Counted from the stretch's first letter, positions 1-9,927 are shown. The stretch: 51,773 nucleotides of DNA from Colwellia sp. (GCA_016765685.1 JAESPR010000063.1:1-51773), one strand, 5' to 3'. The notes: generated by a model not told the origin, from the sequence alone. Program-made: numbers and translations.

Positions 1-481
1 GCCAATCTAAAATGAACATAATAATGATCACCGCCACTAATGATACTAGGCCGCTGAACAAACCCATAAGATCTTCAGCTAATATAGATTTAACTTCTTT
101 TGAGTCATTTACTATGCGTGCGCTAAGCTCTGCACTGTGTTCCTGATCTAAACTTTGGCTTTGGCTGTGCAATAACCGACCAATTAAACTATAACGTAAG
201 CGAAAGTTTATTTTATGGCCTATTTTTCCACTAAACCAGCCTAAAATAGCTTCAAAAAAAGCGGCTGTTAACACGATAGCGATTAACCCTAAAATTATTT
301 TATAATCAATACCTTCCTCGCCAATAGAATCAACCAAGTAACTTGAATATAACGGTAAAACTAGTTCAAGTGCTGTGGTAATTAAAATCAGTAAAGCTAA
401 ATGAATAAATGTTTTGGTCTTGGGTTTGTGAGGTGACAATAATTGCCACAATGATTGGGTATTTCCTGTTGAGTTTGGCAT
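1..481 (-). CDS. ABC exporter, fused membrane/ATPase type (N-terminal part only)
   Basis: The gene starts at 481 on the minus strand and runs off the window edge, so about 160 residues are visible. Translation begins MPNSTGNTQSLWQLL and has hydrophobic segments at about residues 26-50, 62-82 and 138-160. This is the layout of the type-1 ABC exporter membrane domain in MsbA/LmrA-like half transporters, which usually carry the ATPase domain after it. The intracellular-loop stretch with SQSLDQEHSAELSARIVND fits this family. The ATPase half lies outside the window, so substrate and type cannot be judged. It is divergent from a TetR regulator, with operator-like palindromes between them, which suggests a regulated multidrug or lipid exporter. 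Confidence 0.75.
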   Translation of the reverse strand, partial: MPNSTGNTQSLWQLLSPHKPKTKTFIHLALLILITTALELVLPLYSSYLVDSIGEEGIDYKIILGLIAIVLTAAFFEAILGWFSGKIGHKINFRLRYSLIGRLLHSQSQSLDQEHSAELSARIVNDSKEVKSILAEDLMGLFSGLVSLVAVIIIMFILDW

Positions 482-496
482 AAATAATTCCGTAAA

Positions 497-576
497 TGAC
501 GGAGGGGTCATAATGTTGACTGGTATTTTATTATGGTAATGACCGTTCGGTCACGTGTCAAGTGACTGCTTGGTCA
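497..576. promoter_or_regulatory. Cluster of three TetR-type operator palindromes
   Basis: A perfect palindrome, TGACCG-TT-CGGTCA, lies at 540-553. Two degenerate 14-bp relatives lie at 563-576 (TGACTGCTTGGTCA) and 497-510 (TGACGGAGGGGTCA). Centres are 23 and 43 bp apart, close to two and four helical turns. They lie between the divergent ABC exporter and TetR genes, so they are likely operators for that regulator. The sequence is seen; the binding role is inferred. Confidence 0.6.
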
Positions 577-633
577 TTTTGGTTTTTTGTGGCACAATAA
601 ACACATATTGTGATCAATGAAATTATTTACTTT

Positions 634-1524
634 ATGTCTAAAAAAGCTATTTCTAAACGCGAACTTATTATGGCAACGGCTAAATCGATGTTTATCGAAA
701 AAGGTTTTCGAGGTACAACCATCGCTAATATTGCCGAAGCATCAGGCATTGCCAAAGGCTCAGTTTATTCGTATTTCACTAGTAAACTCGACATAGTAAA
801 GGCATTGTTTTTACAGTACGATGAAAAATCTCAATACTTAGTTGAACAGCTATTAGAAAACGCTAATAAAAAAGGTACTTTGTTACTGGAAGCGTATTTA
901 ATGCAGGAATTTCAGGAAGTATTAAATGAACGCGCATTTATTCAGGTGTTTTTAACGGATGAGTTAATGAACATGGACTCTGATGTAATGACGGTTGTAC
1001 AGGAGTGTCGTTTTAATTATCACTGCCTGCAACAAAAAGTACTGTTGCAAGCCTATGGTAGCGACATTGAACCATGGTTATACGATATTGTGTCTTTGGT
1101 GAATGGCTTGCTGCAAGAATACACCATTTACTTAACATTAGACGATGCAAACTTTTCGATAAAACGTTGTGCCAACTTAGTGGCTTTTTGTTTAGATAGT
1201 GCTATCAAAGCATTGAGCACTTCCACATTGTCACCCTTATTAACTAAAGAAAACTGCCCGCTTACCCAAGGCATAGATAGTGAAAAACGCCAGCAACAAA
1301 AAGCATTACAGTTACTTGTTAGTATGAAGCAAGAAGCTCAAGATTTAGCCAAATCTTCGCAAAAATTAGTGCTAGAAACCTTATCGTTAATCGAAACAGA
1401 ATTATCTCAACCAGCAGCAAACGCAACTTTAATACGCGCGCTTATTGCCAATTTACGCCCGTATACTGAACTGAGCGCTTATCGGCGACGCCTTGCTGAG
1501 GTATTAGAGGTAGAGTTAATTTAA
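634..1524 (+). CDS. TetR/AcrR-family transcriptional regulator
   Basis: A 296-residue regulator starting at the ATG at 634; an in-frame GTG at 610 would add eight unlikely residues. The N-terminus has the TetR helix-turn-helix (TTIANIAEASGIAKGSVYSYF at about residues 28-48), including the conserved YxxF end of the recognition helix. The rest is a helical ligand/dimer domain that cannot be assigned to a ligand. It is longer than the usual 190-220 residues; the extra C-terminal 80 residues are predicted helical and rich in Gln and Leu. It is divergent from an ABC exporter gene, with three TGACC/GGTCA palindromes between. It probably represses the exporter and itself. Confidence 0.85.
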   Translation: MSKKAISKRELIMATAKSMFIEKGFRGTTIANIAEASGIAKGSVYSYFTSKLDIVKALFLQYDEKSQYLVEQLLENANKKGTLLLEAYLMQEFQEVLNERAFIQVFLTDELMNMDSDVMTVVQECRFNYHCLQQKVLLQAYGSDIEPWLYDIVSLVNGLLQEYTIYLTLDDANFSIKRCANLVAFCLDSAIKALSTSTLSPLLTKENCPLTQGIDSEKRQQQKALQLLVSMKQEAQDLAKSSQKLVLETLSLIETELSQPAANATLIRALIANLRPYTELSAYRRRLAEVLEVELI

Positions 1525-1651
1525 ACGTTATTTAATTTAACTGCGAGTTACACAAATAATAGCTTTTATTTATGTTAATTTTTTGTCGACAAAGCACTCT
1601 ATATTTTGGCATTATTGCCGCATTACTTTCTTTGATAATAAAAAACACAAA

Positions 1652-4600
1652 ATGAACAAAACCGCTGATTTTATTTACGATGCCGAGCAATTATCTGCTG
1701 TCACCTCTGAGCAAGAATATCGACGAGGGCTGTTTTATTACAAAGAAAATCGTGTTTTTGAATGTTATAAAAGCCAAAACAGTTTATTTGCCGCGGTTGA
1801 GGGCAATGATGCTGAATTTCCGTATAACCTGACGATTTCAATAAAACAAGATAAAAGCTTAGAGGTAAGTTGCGATTGTGCCAACAGCACAGAAGCTGTT
1901 TGCAAACATGCGGTTGCGGCATTGCTAGTTTATAAGGATGACTTTGAACAAGAAAATAGCCAAACTGATTTTCTAAGCCTACGTGAAACGGCGATAAAAG
2001 ATAGAATTAAACGCGGTCAAAATGAGGTTAAAATTGAACATCAAGATGGTCATCCAGTATTTGGGATATTTAAAGCGCAAACAATCGCCAATAATACGCC
2101 GTGGGCACGTTCTTACCAAGTTCAAATTCGCTCACTAACAAATAAAATAAACTATTGTAATTGCCCTGATTTGTTCAACAATCAACTGGGTACTTGTAAG
2201 CATATTGAAGCGGTTTTACATTATTTATCAAAGCAAACAAATACTACGGAGCTGTTGCCCCCACTGCCTTTTATTTATTATGATTGGCAAAGTGAGCAAA
2301 AAATAAAATTACAACGTACCGCAAATATTTCTGAGACCTTGATTGATAATTTACAAACCTATTTTGATCCGCAAGGAAATTTCACCGGTACTTTACCCAA
2401 TGATTTTTTTGCCTTGCAAGATCGTTTATTCGGTAGTAATCAAATTGTTATTGGTGATGATGCTAAACGGTATGTACAGCAATTAGCCAATAAGCAATTA
2501 CATGTTTTAAAAGCGCAAGAGATTAACCAAAAAATACAACAGCTTAATGGTAATGTGCCCGGTATAAATGCGACATTATATTCATATCAAATTGAGGGCA
2601 TGGCCTTTCTTGCTGCCAATGGTAGAGCGTTGCTCGCCGATGATATGGGTTTGGGTAAAACACTACAAGCCATTGCCGCTTCAACTTGGTTGATTAATCA
2701 CGAAAAAGTACAGCGAGTACTCATTGTTTGTCCCGCTTCGCTGAAACAGCAGTGGGCGCGAGAAATTGAAAAGTTTAGTGGTTTATCAACACAAATTATT
2801 AATGGTAATGCGGCTAAACGACACCCGCAGTATAACAATAATGCCACATTTTTTATTGTTAATTATGAACTGATCTTGCGTGATCTCACCGTTATCAATG
2901 ACATTCTTTCACCTGATTTGATCATTTTGGATGAAGCTCAACGAATAAAAAATTGGCGTACCAAAGTGGCTTCAGCCACCAAACTTATTCGCTCTCGTTA
3001 TGCCTTCGTATTAACCGGCACACCATTAGAAAATAAACTTGAAGAATTTTATAGCTTAATGCAAGTGGTTGATGACAACGTATTGGGGCCTTTGTGGCGT
3101 TACATTAGCGATTATCATATTTTAGACGAACGCGGTAAGGTCATCGGTTATCGAAATCTAACTCAATTAAGGAAAATTGCTAGCCCAGTTATGTTAAGGC
3201 GTAATCGCAGCATTGTCAGTGATCAATTACCCGATAGGATCACCACACAAATTGATGTGCCAATGACGAGCAAACAAAAGGAATTACATGACGGTGCTTT
3301 ATCTGCGGCTTCTCGTCTCGCTAAAATTGCCCTTACCCGAGCTTTAACCCCTTCGGAGCAAAATCGCATGATGGCAGCCCTTCAGCAAGCGCGAATGGCG
3401 TGCAATGCGGCGGGTTTAGTTGACAAAAAGACCATTGGCTCACCAAAGTTAGACGAATTACGCACCTTAGTGGAAGAGTTAGCCATTTCATCGGAAAGAA
3501 AACTAGTAGTATTCTCTCAATGGAAAGGCATGACCACCATGGTTGAAGCGATGTTTAAGGACATGAACATTGGCTCGGTGCATCTTCATGGCGGTATCCC
3601 TAGCCATAAACGAGGTGATTTAATTGATAAATTTAACCTCGACAGCAGTATTCGCGTTTTTATATCGACCGATGCAGGTGGATCGGGGTTAAATTTACAA
3701 ACCGCTTCAGTATTGGTCAATATGGACTTACCTTGGAACCCTGCCATTTTAGAGCAACGTAATGCGCGTATTCATCGTTTAGGGCAAAAGCATAAAGTTC
3801 AAATTATGTTATTAATTGCTGCGGACTCTTATGAACAGCGGGTATTAGAATTAGTAACCAGTAAACAAGACTTGTTTGACAATGTCATCAGCCCTGAGGC
3901 TGAGCAAGATGTTGTTGGCATCACTAAAAAGAGCTTGTCGGTGGTGCTTAATGAGCTTAATAAGGAAAAGGGTGCAGAGGAAGAGCAAGCGTTAGATGAA
4001 GCCACCGAGCAAGCAATCGAAACGACAACAGCAAACAAGGCGTTAGCTCAAATTAAAATACCGCCACAGTTCAATCAACATGATCAGCAATTAATCGAAA
4101 CGTTATCTTTATTACAACAACAGTTTGGCGATAAAATTGAGCAGGTGTTAGCAAAAAATGCTGGCTTACTTATTATTGTTGATGCGTTAAATGACGACAT
4201 AGAGCAGCTTGTTAACAGTCTTGAATTAGACTTTTCTATTGCAGTGATCGATCAAAGAACTCAACGTCAACTAGCCAAATTGGGTTTGGATAATCCGCTC
4301 ACCAATGCTGAGCCTATTGTATTACCTATATTAGAGCCAACATTGAGCCTATGGATACAACAAGCAAACGACAAGCTCAATTCAGCGAAATTTTTGTTTG
4401 AACATGAACAAGATGGTGTTATTGATTTGCTTGTTACCGCAATTTCTGCCTGTATTACCGAGCTTGCTCAGCAAGCACAATTAATAAACGCAGAAGAGGT
4501 GCCGGTATGGTTATTTAGCCAAGGTGTACCGAATAAAAAAATCACCGACACACAAGCTACTACAATGATCCGTACACTTAGTTTAAAACACGCAACTCAT

Positions 4601-4666
4601 ATACCCCGAACATTACAACAGCAAGCTTTAGATGACATACAAGCCCTGTTGGCTGAAATGTGGTAA
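1652..4666 (+). CDS. SNF2-family helicase with N-terminal SWIM zinc finger
   Basis: A 1004-residue DEAD/DEAH-type SNF2 ATPase. The start at 1652 is preferred over an upstream in-frame TTG at 1583, although neither has a clear ribosome site. A SWIM zinc-binding motif (CDCANSTEAVCKHAV) lies near residue 75, and a second C-x-C...C-x-H set (NCPDLF...GTCKHIEAV) follows about 100 residues later. The helicase core shows motif I ADDMGLGKT (about 329-337), motif II DEAQ (about 427), motif III LTGTP and motif VI QRNARIHRLGQ (about 702-712). The C-terminal 200 residues have no recognised domain. Such proteins resemble RapA/HepA remodelers, but the target is unknown. There is no operon partner; flagellin follows after 120 bp. 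Confidence 0.88.
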   Translation: MNKTADFIYDAEQLSAVTSEQEYRRGLFYYKENRVFECYKSQNSLFAAVEGNDAEFPYNLTISIKQDKSLEVSCDCANSTEAVCKHAVAALLVYKDDFEQENSQTDFLSLRETAIKDRIKRGQNEVKIEHQDGHPVFGIFKAQTIANNTPWARSYQVQIRSLTNKINYCNCPDLFNNQLGTCKHIEAVLHYLSKQTNTTELLPPLPFIYYDWQSEQKIKLQRTANISETLIDNLQTYFDPQGNFTGTLPNDFFALQDRLFGSNQIVIGDDAKRYVQQLANKQLHVLKAQEINQKIQQLNGNVPGINATLYSYQIEGMAFLAANGRALLADDMGLGKTLQAIAASTWLINHEKVQRVLIVCPASLKQQWAREIEKFSGLSTQIINGNAAKRHPQYNNNATFFIVNYELILRDLTVINDILSPDLIILDEAQRIKNWRTKVASATKLIRSRYAFVLTGTPLENKLEEFYSLMQVVDDNVLGPLWRYISDYHILDERGKVIGYRNLTQLRKIASPVMLRRNRSIVSDQLPDRITTQIDVPMTSKQKELHDGALSAASRLAKIALTRALTPSEQNRMMAALQQARMACNAAGLVDKKTIGSPKLDELRTLVEELAISSERKLVVFSQWKGMTTMVEAMFKDMNIGSVHLHGGIPSHKRGDLIDKFNLDSSIRVFISTDAGGSGLNLQTASVLVNMDLPWNPAILEQRNARIHRLGQKHKVQIMLLIAADSYEQRVLELVTSKQDLFDNVISPEAEQDVVGITKKSLSVVLNELNKEKGAEEEQALDEATEQAIETTTANKALAQIKIPPQFNQHDQQLIETLSLLQQQFGDKIEQVLAKNAGLLIIVDALNDDIEQLVNSLELDFSIAVIDQRTQRQLAKLGLDNPLTNAEPIVLPILEPTLSLWIQQANDKLNSAKFLFEHEQDGVIDLLVTAISACITELAQQAQLINAEEVPVWLFSQGVPNKKITDTQATTMIRTLSLKHATHIPRTLQQQALDDIQALLAEMW

Positions 4667-4789
4667 CTTTTATGCTAACTCATAAACTTGCGGCACGAGT
4701 AACAAGAAAGTGCTCACAATAATTCGTAATCGTTTAAAAAACAACCTATAATCGAATGGTGTAATCAGGAAAAATAATAGGTAGTTAAG

Positions 4790-6766
4790 ATGATCACAGT
4801 GAGCTCAATGGTCAATAATATTAACGGTTTTATGCAGCTGCAAAAAAGTCAGCAGTCGTTATTTGATGCCAGTGCAAAACTTACTTCTGGAAAACGCATA
4901 AATAGCGCTAAAGACGATCCTGCGGGTTTAGCCATTGCCAATTTAATGACCTCACAAATTCGTGCCAACAATCAAGGCATTCGTAATGCAAATGACGGCA
5001 TTTCCTTTGCACAAGTGGCTGATGGCGCGTTAAGTGGCGCTAATGATGTCTTGCAACGCATTCGAGAATTAGCGGTACAGGCAGGCAATGGCACTTTAAG
5101 CGATTCTAATCGTAGCACTATTCAAAATGAAATTAATCAATTAAGCGAGCAACTCAGTGACATTGGCACCAACACTAAATTTAATGGCATTAATGTTTTT
5201 GATAACGCTGGCTCGGGCGGACAGTCATTAAACATTCAAGTGGGTTTTAATCAAAGTATCTCATTAGAATTAGGTGGTTTGTCGACAGGATCGCTCTCAG
5301 GTGGATTAAGTTCATCATCGGGAGAGTTACAAAGTGGCCGAGTTGATGCTGCAACTACAGGTGTTGCTGCAGGCAGTGTTAGTATTAATGGCGTGGAACT
5401 TAGTGCGCTAGCAGCATCTACCTCAGGACAAGCCGATGTAAAAGCCGATGTTATTAATCAAGCCAGTGGACAAACGGGTGTAACAGCAACGGCAAGCAAT
5501 GTTATTCAAGGAAGCACGGCAAATGCTTATCAGCCGGTTTCTCAAGGTATCAGTGTCACGGTTGGCGGTACTACCACCACGTTAGGTAGTTCGGGTAATC
5601 TTAACGATTTTGTTAACGACTTTAATCTCAATGTTGCCGGCGCACAGGCGCAAATAGATAGCGAAGGCAAGCTGCAAATTTTTAATGATACCGGTAAAGA
5701 TATCACCTTAACTGACAATACCGTGGGTGGCTTGGGCAGTTTAGGGCTTAGCGCAGGCACTTTTTCTGGCAGCATTAGTTTATCAAGCAGTGACGGTAAT
5801 GATATTAATGTAAATACCACGGACACGGGTAGTTTTAGTGATTTACAAGCCTTTGGCTTTAATCAACAACAAGGTGCTTCGTCAATCACTGGCGGTCAAG
5901 TTAGTGGTCAAAATATCACTGCCAATGACGGTATAAATATTAACGGTGTAGCGTTAGGTAGTGTTGGTACAACAGGCAGCAATACTAACGCCAGTGATGT
6001 CAGTATTGCGATTAATGCTATCAGCTCTCAAACAGGCGTCACAGCAAGTGCAAATACTACAGTGGAATTGTCTGCGGATGTCTCGGCTCTGCAAAATAAT
6101 AGTTTAACCATTAATGGTGTTGATGTTTTTAGTAGTTTTACGGGAACAAGTCTTGATGATGCTATTAATCAAATAAACTCAGCATCATTAGGTGATATTA
6201 AAGCCAGTAGTAATAGTGACGGTGAATTAGTATTAAGTTCTAATTCAGGGCAAGATATCAATATTGAAAATGACGCGGCTGCTTTTAGTCAAAATAGCTC
6301 GGCCATTGCCAATAGTTTTACTCAACGTGGCGAATTAAGTTTAAATAGCAGTGACGGTAGTAGCATTAACATTAGTTCAACTGCGGCTATTGGCTCGCAA
6401 ACTGCCGCGTTGGATAAAATCGGTTTAAGTGATGTTGGTGGTTTTTCATCTTCAGCGGGCGGTAATGTTGCCACTACTGCCAATGCGAGTAATTTGATTA
6501 AAAACATCGATAATATCATCAGTCAAATAGATCAAACTCGCAGCGGTTTAGGCGCTACACAATCGCGTTTTTTATCGGCCATTAATAATTTATCGCAATC
6601 GTCAATACTATCGCAAAGTTCACGTTCACGCATTGAAGATGCTGATTTTGCGCGTTCAATATCCGAATTGCTGCAAGCGCGTTTAGCACAACAGGCGAGT
6701 AGCAGTATTTTTGTGAAAAGCCAACAAGCTGAGCGGGCTTTTATCAGTCAGTTAATCGGTAGTTAA
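4790..6766 (+). CDS. Flagellin with enlarged central domain (flagellin_IN repeats)
   Basis: A 658-residue flagellin. The N-terminal D0/D1 region is canonical (LTSGKRINSAKDDPAGLAIA, then IRANNQGIRNANDGIS). The C-terminal D1/D0 region is recognisable (LGATQSRFLSAINNL, SRIEDADFARSISELLQARLAQQA) but ends in an unusual ISQLIGS. The middle, about residues 170-570, is much larger than in short flagellins. It contains at least three units of the form 'xINGVxL...INxxSxxTGVTAS', the flagellin_IN motif, and two copies of a 'SLxSSDGxxINxxT' unit. Such surface loops project from the filament. No other flagellar gene is nearby. The ATG is preceded by an AGG-containing ribosome site, and a TATAAT lies at 4747-4752 without a good -35. 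Confidence 0.88.
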   Translation: MITVSSMVNNINGFMQLQKSQQSLFDASAKLTSGKRINSAKDDPAGLAIANLMTSQIRANNQGIRNANDGISFAQVADGALSGANDVLQRIRELAVQAGNGTLSDSNRSTIQNEINQLSEQLSDIGTNTKFNGINVFDNAGSGGQSLNIQVGFNQSISLELGGLSTGSLSGGLSSSSGELQSGRVDAATTGVAAGSVSINGVELSALAASTSGQADVKADVINQASGQTGVTATASNVIQGSTANAYQPVSQGISVTVGGTTTTLGSSGNLNDFVNDFNLNVAGAQAQIDSEGKLQIFNDTGKDITLTDNTVGGLGSLGLSAGTFSGSISLSSSDGNDINVNTTDTGSFSDLQAFGFNQQQGASSITGGQVSGQNITANDGININGVALGSVGTTGSNTNASDVSIAINAISSQTGVTASANTTVELSADVSALQNNSLTINGVDVFSSFTGTSLDDAINQINSASLGDIKASSNSDGELVLSSNSGQDINIENDAAAFSQNSSAIANSFTQRGELSLNSSDGSSINISSTAAIGSQTAALDKIGLSDVGGFSSSAGGNVATTANASNLIKNIDNIISQIDQTRSGLGATQSRFLSAINNLSQSSILSQSSRSRIEDADFARSISELLQARLAQQASSSIFVKSQQAERAFISQLIGS

Positions 6767-6782
6767 ACAACTAACTAAAAAA

Positions 6783-6810
6783 TAATTTACAAACCTTTAA
6801 TTTACAAACC
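6783..6810. repeat. Tandem 13-bp repeat, 15-bp period, at a stop codon
   Basis: The 13-mer TAATTTACAAACC occurs at 6783-6795 and 6798-6810. On the minus strand it carries the TAA stop of the U32 gene. The 15-bp period is a multiple of three, so the second copy supplies a second in-frame stop. This is probably replication slippage with no function. Confidence 0.7.
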
Positions 6811-9087
6811 ATTATAGTATTGGCTATCAGTTGATTCAGGTACTAGATTATTGATTGTTTTAACAACATCACTTTGACCCGTATTGCCGACAATTAATAA
6901 TTGCTCAAATTGACTAATTAACGCTGCTTTATCTGGCATTGATTTATCACCAGCGCCAATATTGGTTAAATCAATCATAAAACCATCAAACAAATCGCTC
7001 AGATCGTTAATGATCGCCATATTCAAAAATGGATCTTGATTATAAATACTAGGATAGCCGGCCTTTTGTTTATCAATAGCAAAATTATCGCCTTTGAGGT
7101 TGGTGATAGTGGTCGATTTATCGCATGACAACATACAGCCGTTATCTATTCTGGGTTTTTCACAGCCGACACTTTGTTGGAAAAAACACTGTCGGCTAGT
7201 CATCAATAAAATAGGGTGGTAGATACTATAGAACAATTTAAAATTTTTCGGTCGAGCAATATATTGTATTTGCTGTTTATTAATTTCATTGGAAATAAAC
7301 GCGCCGCTGCAATCAAAGTCTTCTTTAAGCGCCATTAGTGCATAAGAGTTAGTGGTATTTAAGAATGGCCCTGCAATCCATTTAATGCCAAGTTGGTAGG
7401 CTTCATAAGCAATGCCAGTATTATTGGTGACGATGAGCTTTGGCTTAACTTGCGCTAAAATATTTACCGCAGCATCATAATCTTTACCAATTAATACTGG
7501 CGGAAACCACGGGATTAACTTTGGGTTTGTTTTGAAAAAATCAATGTATTTAGTACAGCCGCGCTTGTAGGCATCGGGTAATTTAAAATAAACATCTGCA
7601 TTTGTTAATTGGCTTAAATGAATGTCAGCTTCATCGCAAATTAATATTGATAACTTAGCCGGTTCAGCTTTTTGTTTAGGGTGTTTTTTAAGTGCAGGTA
7701 AGCTAACTTCGGGTAGTATTGCTTGCTTATTATTTAATAAGAAGCCGAGCTGTTTTTTCAGCGATGTTAACTCTTTAAAAGGAATACTTAAGCCAGCGGT
7801 TAAGTTGCTAGTATTAATTGAAATTAACTCATAACTACTGTTATTAAAACTTTTGAAACGCTTTTCGATAACATTGTTATCAATGCTAACTTTATCACTT
7901 ATGGTCAATAAGCTTGTTGATTGTACAATAAATTCTTTATTATCAGTGTTGGCAGTTATGATCAAAGCGTGATCTAGTTCACCTGAAAAGTGCAGAGTTA
8001 ACGGCAATTTATCAATGTTAAGACATTTGATTTTATCAAATACGGTCGCTTTAATTTCTTTATTTTGCTGATGTAGATTCTGCTCAACCTCATGAATTTG
8101 TACAACTGAAATCGCTTGCTCATTTTTCAAGGTAAGTTTATCAACGGCATGTTTAGTAGAATTATCACGCGGATTATCAATAAACATTGACTGATTCAAA
8201 TCACCCCGTAAAAAAGCATTAGAAAAGTCGCGATTAAATACTTGATACAATCGCTCGCCATCTTGGGTGAGTTCACCTGTTTCCATAAAGCCATCAATTT
8301 GCTTGCGAAAACTATCAACTACGGTATGTACGTAGTTAGCACCTTTTATCCGCCCTTCAATTTTAAAGGAGTGTACGCCAGCCTCTATTAATGCTGGTAA
8401 GTCAAAAAAGGCTGAGTTATCCTTTATATTTAACGGAAATTTATTGCCCGACTCTGTCGTTTCATATTCTTCACGACAAGCTTGGCTACAACGACCTCGG
8501 TTACCTGAATTACCCACACTGGCTGAGGTTGAATAGCACAGACCAGAAAACGCCACACATAAAGAGCCATGCACAAACACCTCGACTAAGGTATCGTTTT
8601 CACTTGCTACTTTAGTTAAGATGGTGATCTCTTTTAAGTTTAACTCTCTTGATAAATTAACCCGTGATGCGCCGAGTTTTTTTAAGAATGGAACTTGACC
8701 AACGTTATGGGTGGTCATTTGAGTTGACGCGTGAATGTCTAACGTCGGGAAATGTTTTTTAATGAGGTTGAACATGCCAATATCTTGCACTATCACGCCA
8801 TCTAACGTGGTATTGACTAATTTACTTAATAATTTAGCTAAAGATTTAAATTCTCGCTCTAAAATAACAATGTTTAAGGTCAGGAATATTTTACATTGAT
8901 ATTGGTGGGCTAATCGAATAACACCCACGAGTTCATCAAAAGAAACATTAGATGCTCGGTTGCGGGCATTAAAGGTATCTAAGCCACAATAAACGGCGTC
9001 GGCACCGGCAATAATAGCTGCTTTAATGGCATCTACATCACCACCGGGGGCTAATAATTCAATGTCAGTGTTCATGTTACAACCCAT
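6802..9087 (-). CDS. U32 peptidase-family RNA-modification protein (RlhA-like)
   Basis: A 761-residue member of the U32 family. The family's N-terminal barrel begins ELLAPGGDVDAIKAAIIAGADAVY. The diagnostic cysteine set CVAFSGLC...GRCSQAC (Cys177, 184, 200, 204) matches the iron-sulfur ligands of the RlhA/TrhP/UbiU group, and FKIEGRIKGANYV is the family signature. The long C-terminal part has a further Cys cluster (CFF...GCEKP...GCMLSC). Despite the old 'peptidase' name, RlhA hydroxylates 23S rRNA C2501 and TrhP modifies tRNA. Length is nearer to RlhA than to the roughly 450-residue TrhP, so RlhA is the likelier match. The ATG at 9087 is used; an ATG at 9075 is an alternative. It is convergent with flagellin. 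Confidence 0.75.
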   Translation of the reverse strand: MGCNMNTDIELLAPGGDVDAIKAAIIAGADAVYCGLDTFNARNRASNVSFDELVGVIRLAHQYQCKIFLTLNIVILEREFKSLAKLLSKLVNTTLDGVIVQDIGMFNLIKKHFPTLDIHASTQMTTHNVGQVPFLKKLGASRVNLSRELNLKEITILTKVASENDTLVEVFVHGSLCVAFSGLCYSTSASVGNSGNRGRCSQACREEYETTESGNKFPLNIKDNSAFFDLPALIEAGVHSFKIEGRIKGANYVHTVVDSFRKQIDGFMETGELTQDGERLYQVFNRDFSNAFLRGDLNQSMFIDNPRDNSTKHAVDKLTLKNEQAISVVQIHEVEQNLHQQNKEIKATVFDKIKCLNIDKLPLTLHFSGELDHALIITANTDNKEFIVQSTSLLTISDKVSIDNNVIEKRFKSFNNSSYELISINTSNLTAGLSIPFKELTSLKKQLGFLLNNKQAILPEVSLPALKKHPKQKAEPAKLSILICDEADIHLSQLTNADVYFKLPDAYKRGCTKYIDFFKTNPKLIPWFPPVLIGKDYDAAVNILAQVKPKLIVTNNTGIAYEAYQLGIKWIAGPFLNTTNSYALMALKEDFDCSGAFISNEINKQQIQYIARPKNFKLFYSIYHPILLMTSRQCFFQQSVGCEKPRIDNGCMLSCDKSTTITNLKGDNFAIDKQKAGYPSIYNQDPFLNMAIINDLSDLFDGFMIDLTNIGAGDKSMPDKAALISQFEQLLIVGNTGQSDVVKTINNLVPESTDSQYYNGL

Positions 9088-9234
9088 TTTAATAACCTAT
9101 TTTTCTGACCTGTTTTACCAAGTAAAGTTAGCTAAATTCAAAAAAGGTGGATTTTACCCGTATAATCCACCAAAGAATAGCGCTAAAATCATTTCTTAAC
9201 AGCTAAAATAATCGATGAAAGCAATGTCTGAGAA

Positions 9235-9927
9235 ATGAGCCTGAAAAACATACCTGAAACCAATACCTTACCTATACTCTATTCACTGAGAAATTGCCCG
9301 TATGCTATGCGCGCCAGAATAGCGATATTTTATGCCAAGCAGCCAGTAATATTGCGTGATGTGGTGCTGACTAATAAACCTAAAGCTATGTTAACTGCAT
9401 CACCAAAAGGCACCGTGCCATTGTTAGTGCTTTCAGCAACTACACCAAACGTTATTGGTGAAAGCTTAGATATTATGTTGTGGGTATTAGACAAAAACGA
9501 TCCTGAAAATTTGTTACAAAAAAATGATGTTAAGGCTTTACCTGACATGCTTACCTTAATCTCAACTTTTGATAATGAGTTCAAAAGCTGTTTAAACGCT
9601 TATAAATGTGCAAAACGTTACCATGAAACCTCGCTTATTGACTGTCGACAGGCGTGTGAAGTTTATATTCAAGACTTAGAAAACAGGCTAACTCAACATG
9701 ATTATTTACTGTCATCAAAACCCAGTTTAGTTGATATTGCGATATTACCTTTTATCCGTCAATTTGCTCGGGTAGAGCGACAGTGGTACTTGCAATCACC
9801 TTATCCTAAATTAAGAGCGTGGCTTAATCATTATCTGCAAAGTTCAATGTTTACTAAAGTTATGGCGAAATTCCCGTTATGGAATGAGTCAGAAAATTGT
9901 GAAGCGGTTATTTTTGGAAAACTATGA
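9235..9927 (+). CDS. Glutathione S-transferase family protein
   Basis: A 230-residue protein with a thioredoxin-like N-terminal GST domain: LYSLRNCPYAMRARIAI holds the CPYA active-site-like motif, and KGTVPLL and GESLDIMLWVL are the glutathione-binding turns with the conserved cis-Pro and Glu-Ser. The C-terminal half is all-helical, including SLVDIAILPFIRQF, which matches the 'hydrophobic staple' region of GST_C. The stop overlaps the start of the next gene by 4 bp (ATGA), so the two are translationally coupled. The pairing of a GST with an RluA-type synthase suggests a conserved operon, but gives no shared function. Confidence 0.8.
   Translation: MSLKNIPETNTLPILYSLRNCPYAMRARIAIFYAKQPVILRDVVLTNKPKAMLTASPKGTVPLLVLSATTPNVIGESLDIMLWVLDKNDPENLLQKNDVKALPDMLTLISTFDNEFKSCLNAYKCAKRYHETSLIDCRQACEVYIQDLENRLTQHDYLLSSKPSLVDIAILPFIRQFARVERQWYLQSPYPKLRAWLNHYLQSSMFTKVMAKFPLWNESENCEAVIFGKL

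Noticed and set aside
4724-4752. Flagellar sigma-28 promoter before flagellin
   Set aside because: TAAA and CCTATAAT-like parts exist, but spacing and the GCCGATAA box do not fit; only a bare TATAAT is solid.
5542-5826. 94-codon frame antisense to flagellin
   Set aside because: A shadow of the Ser/Gly/Thr-rich flagellin sequence; no ribosome site or family.
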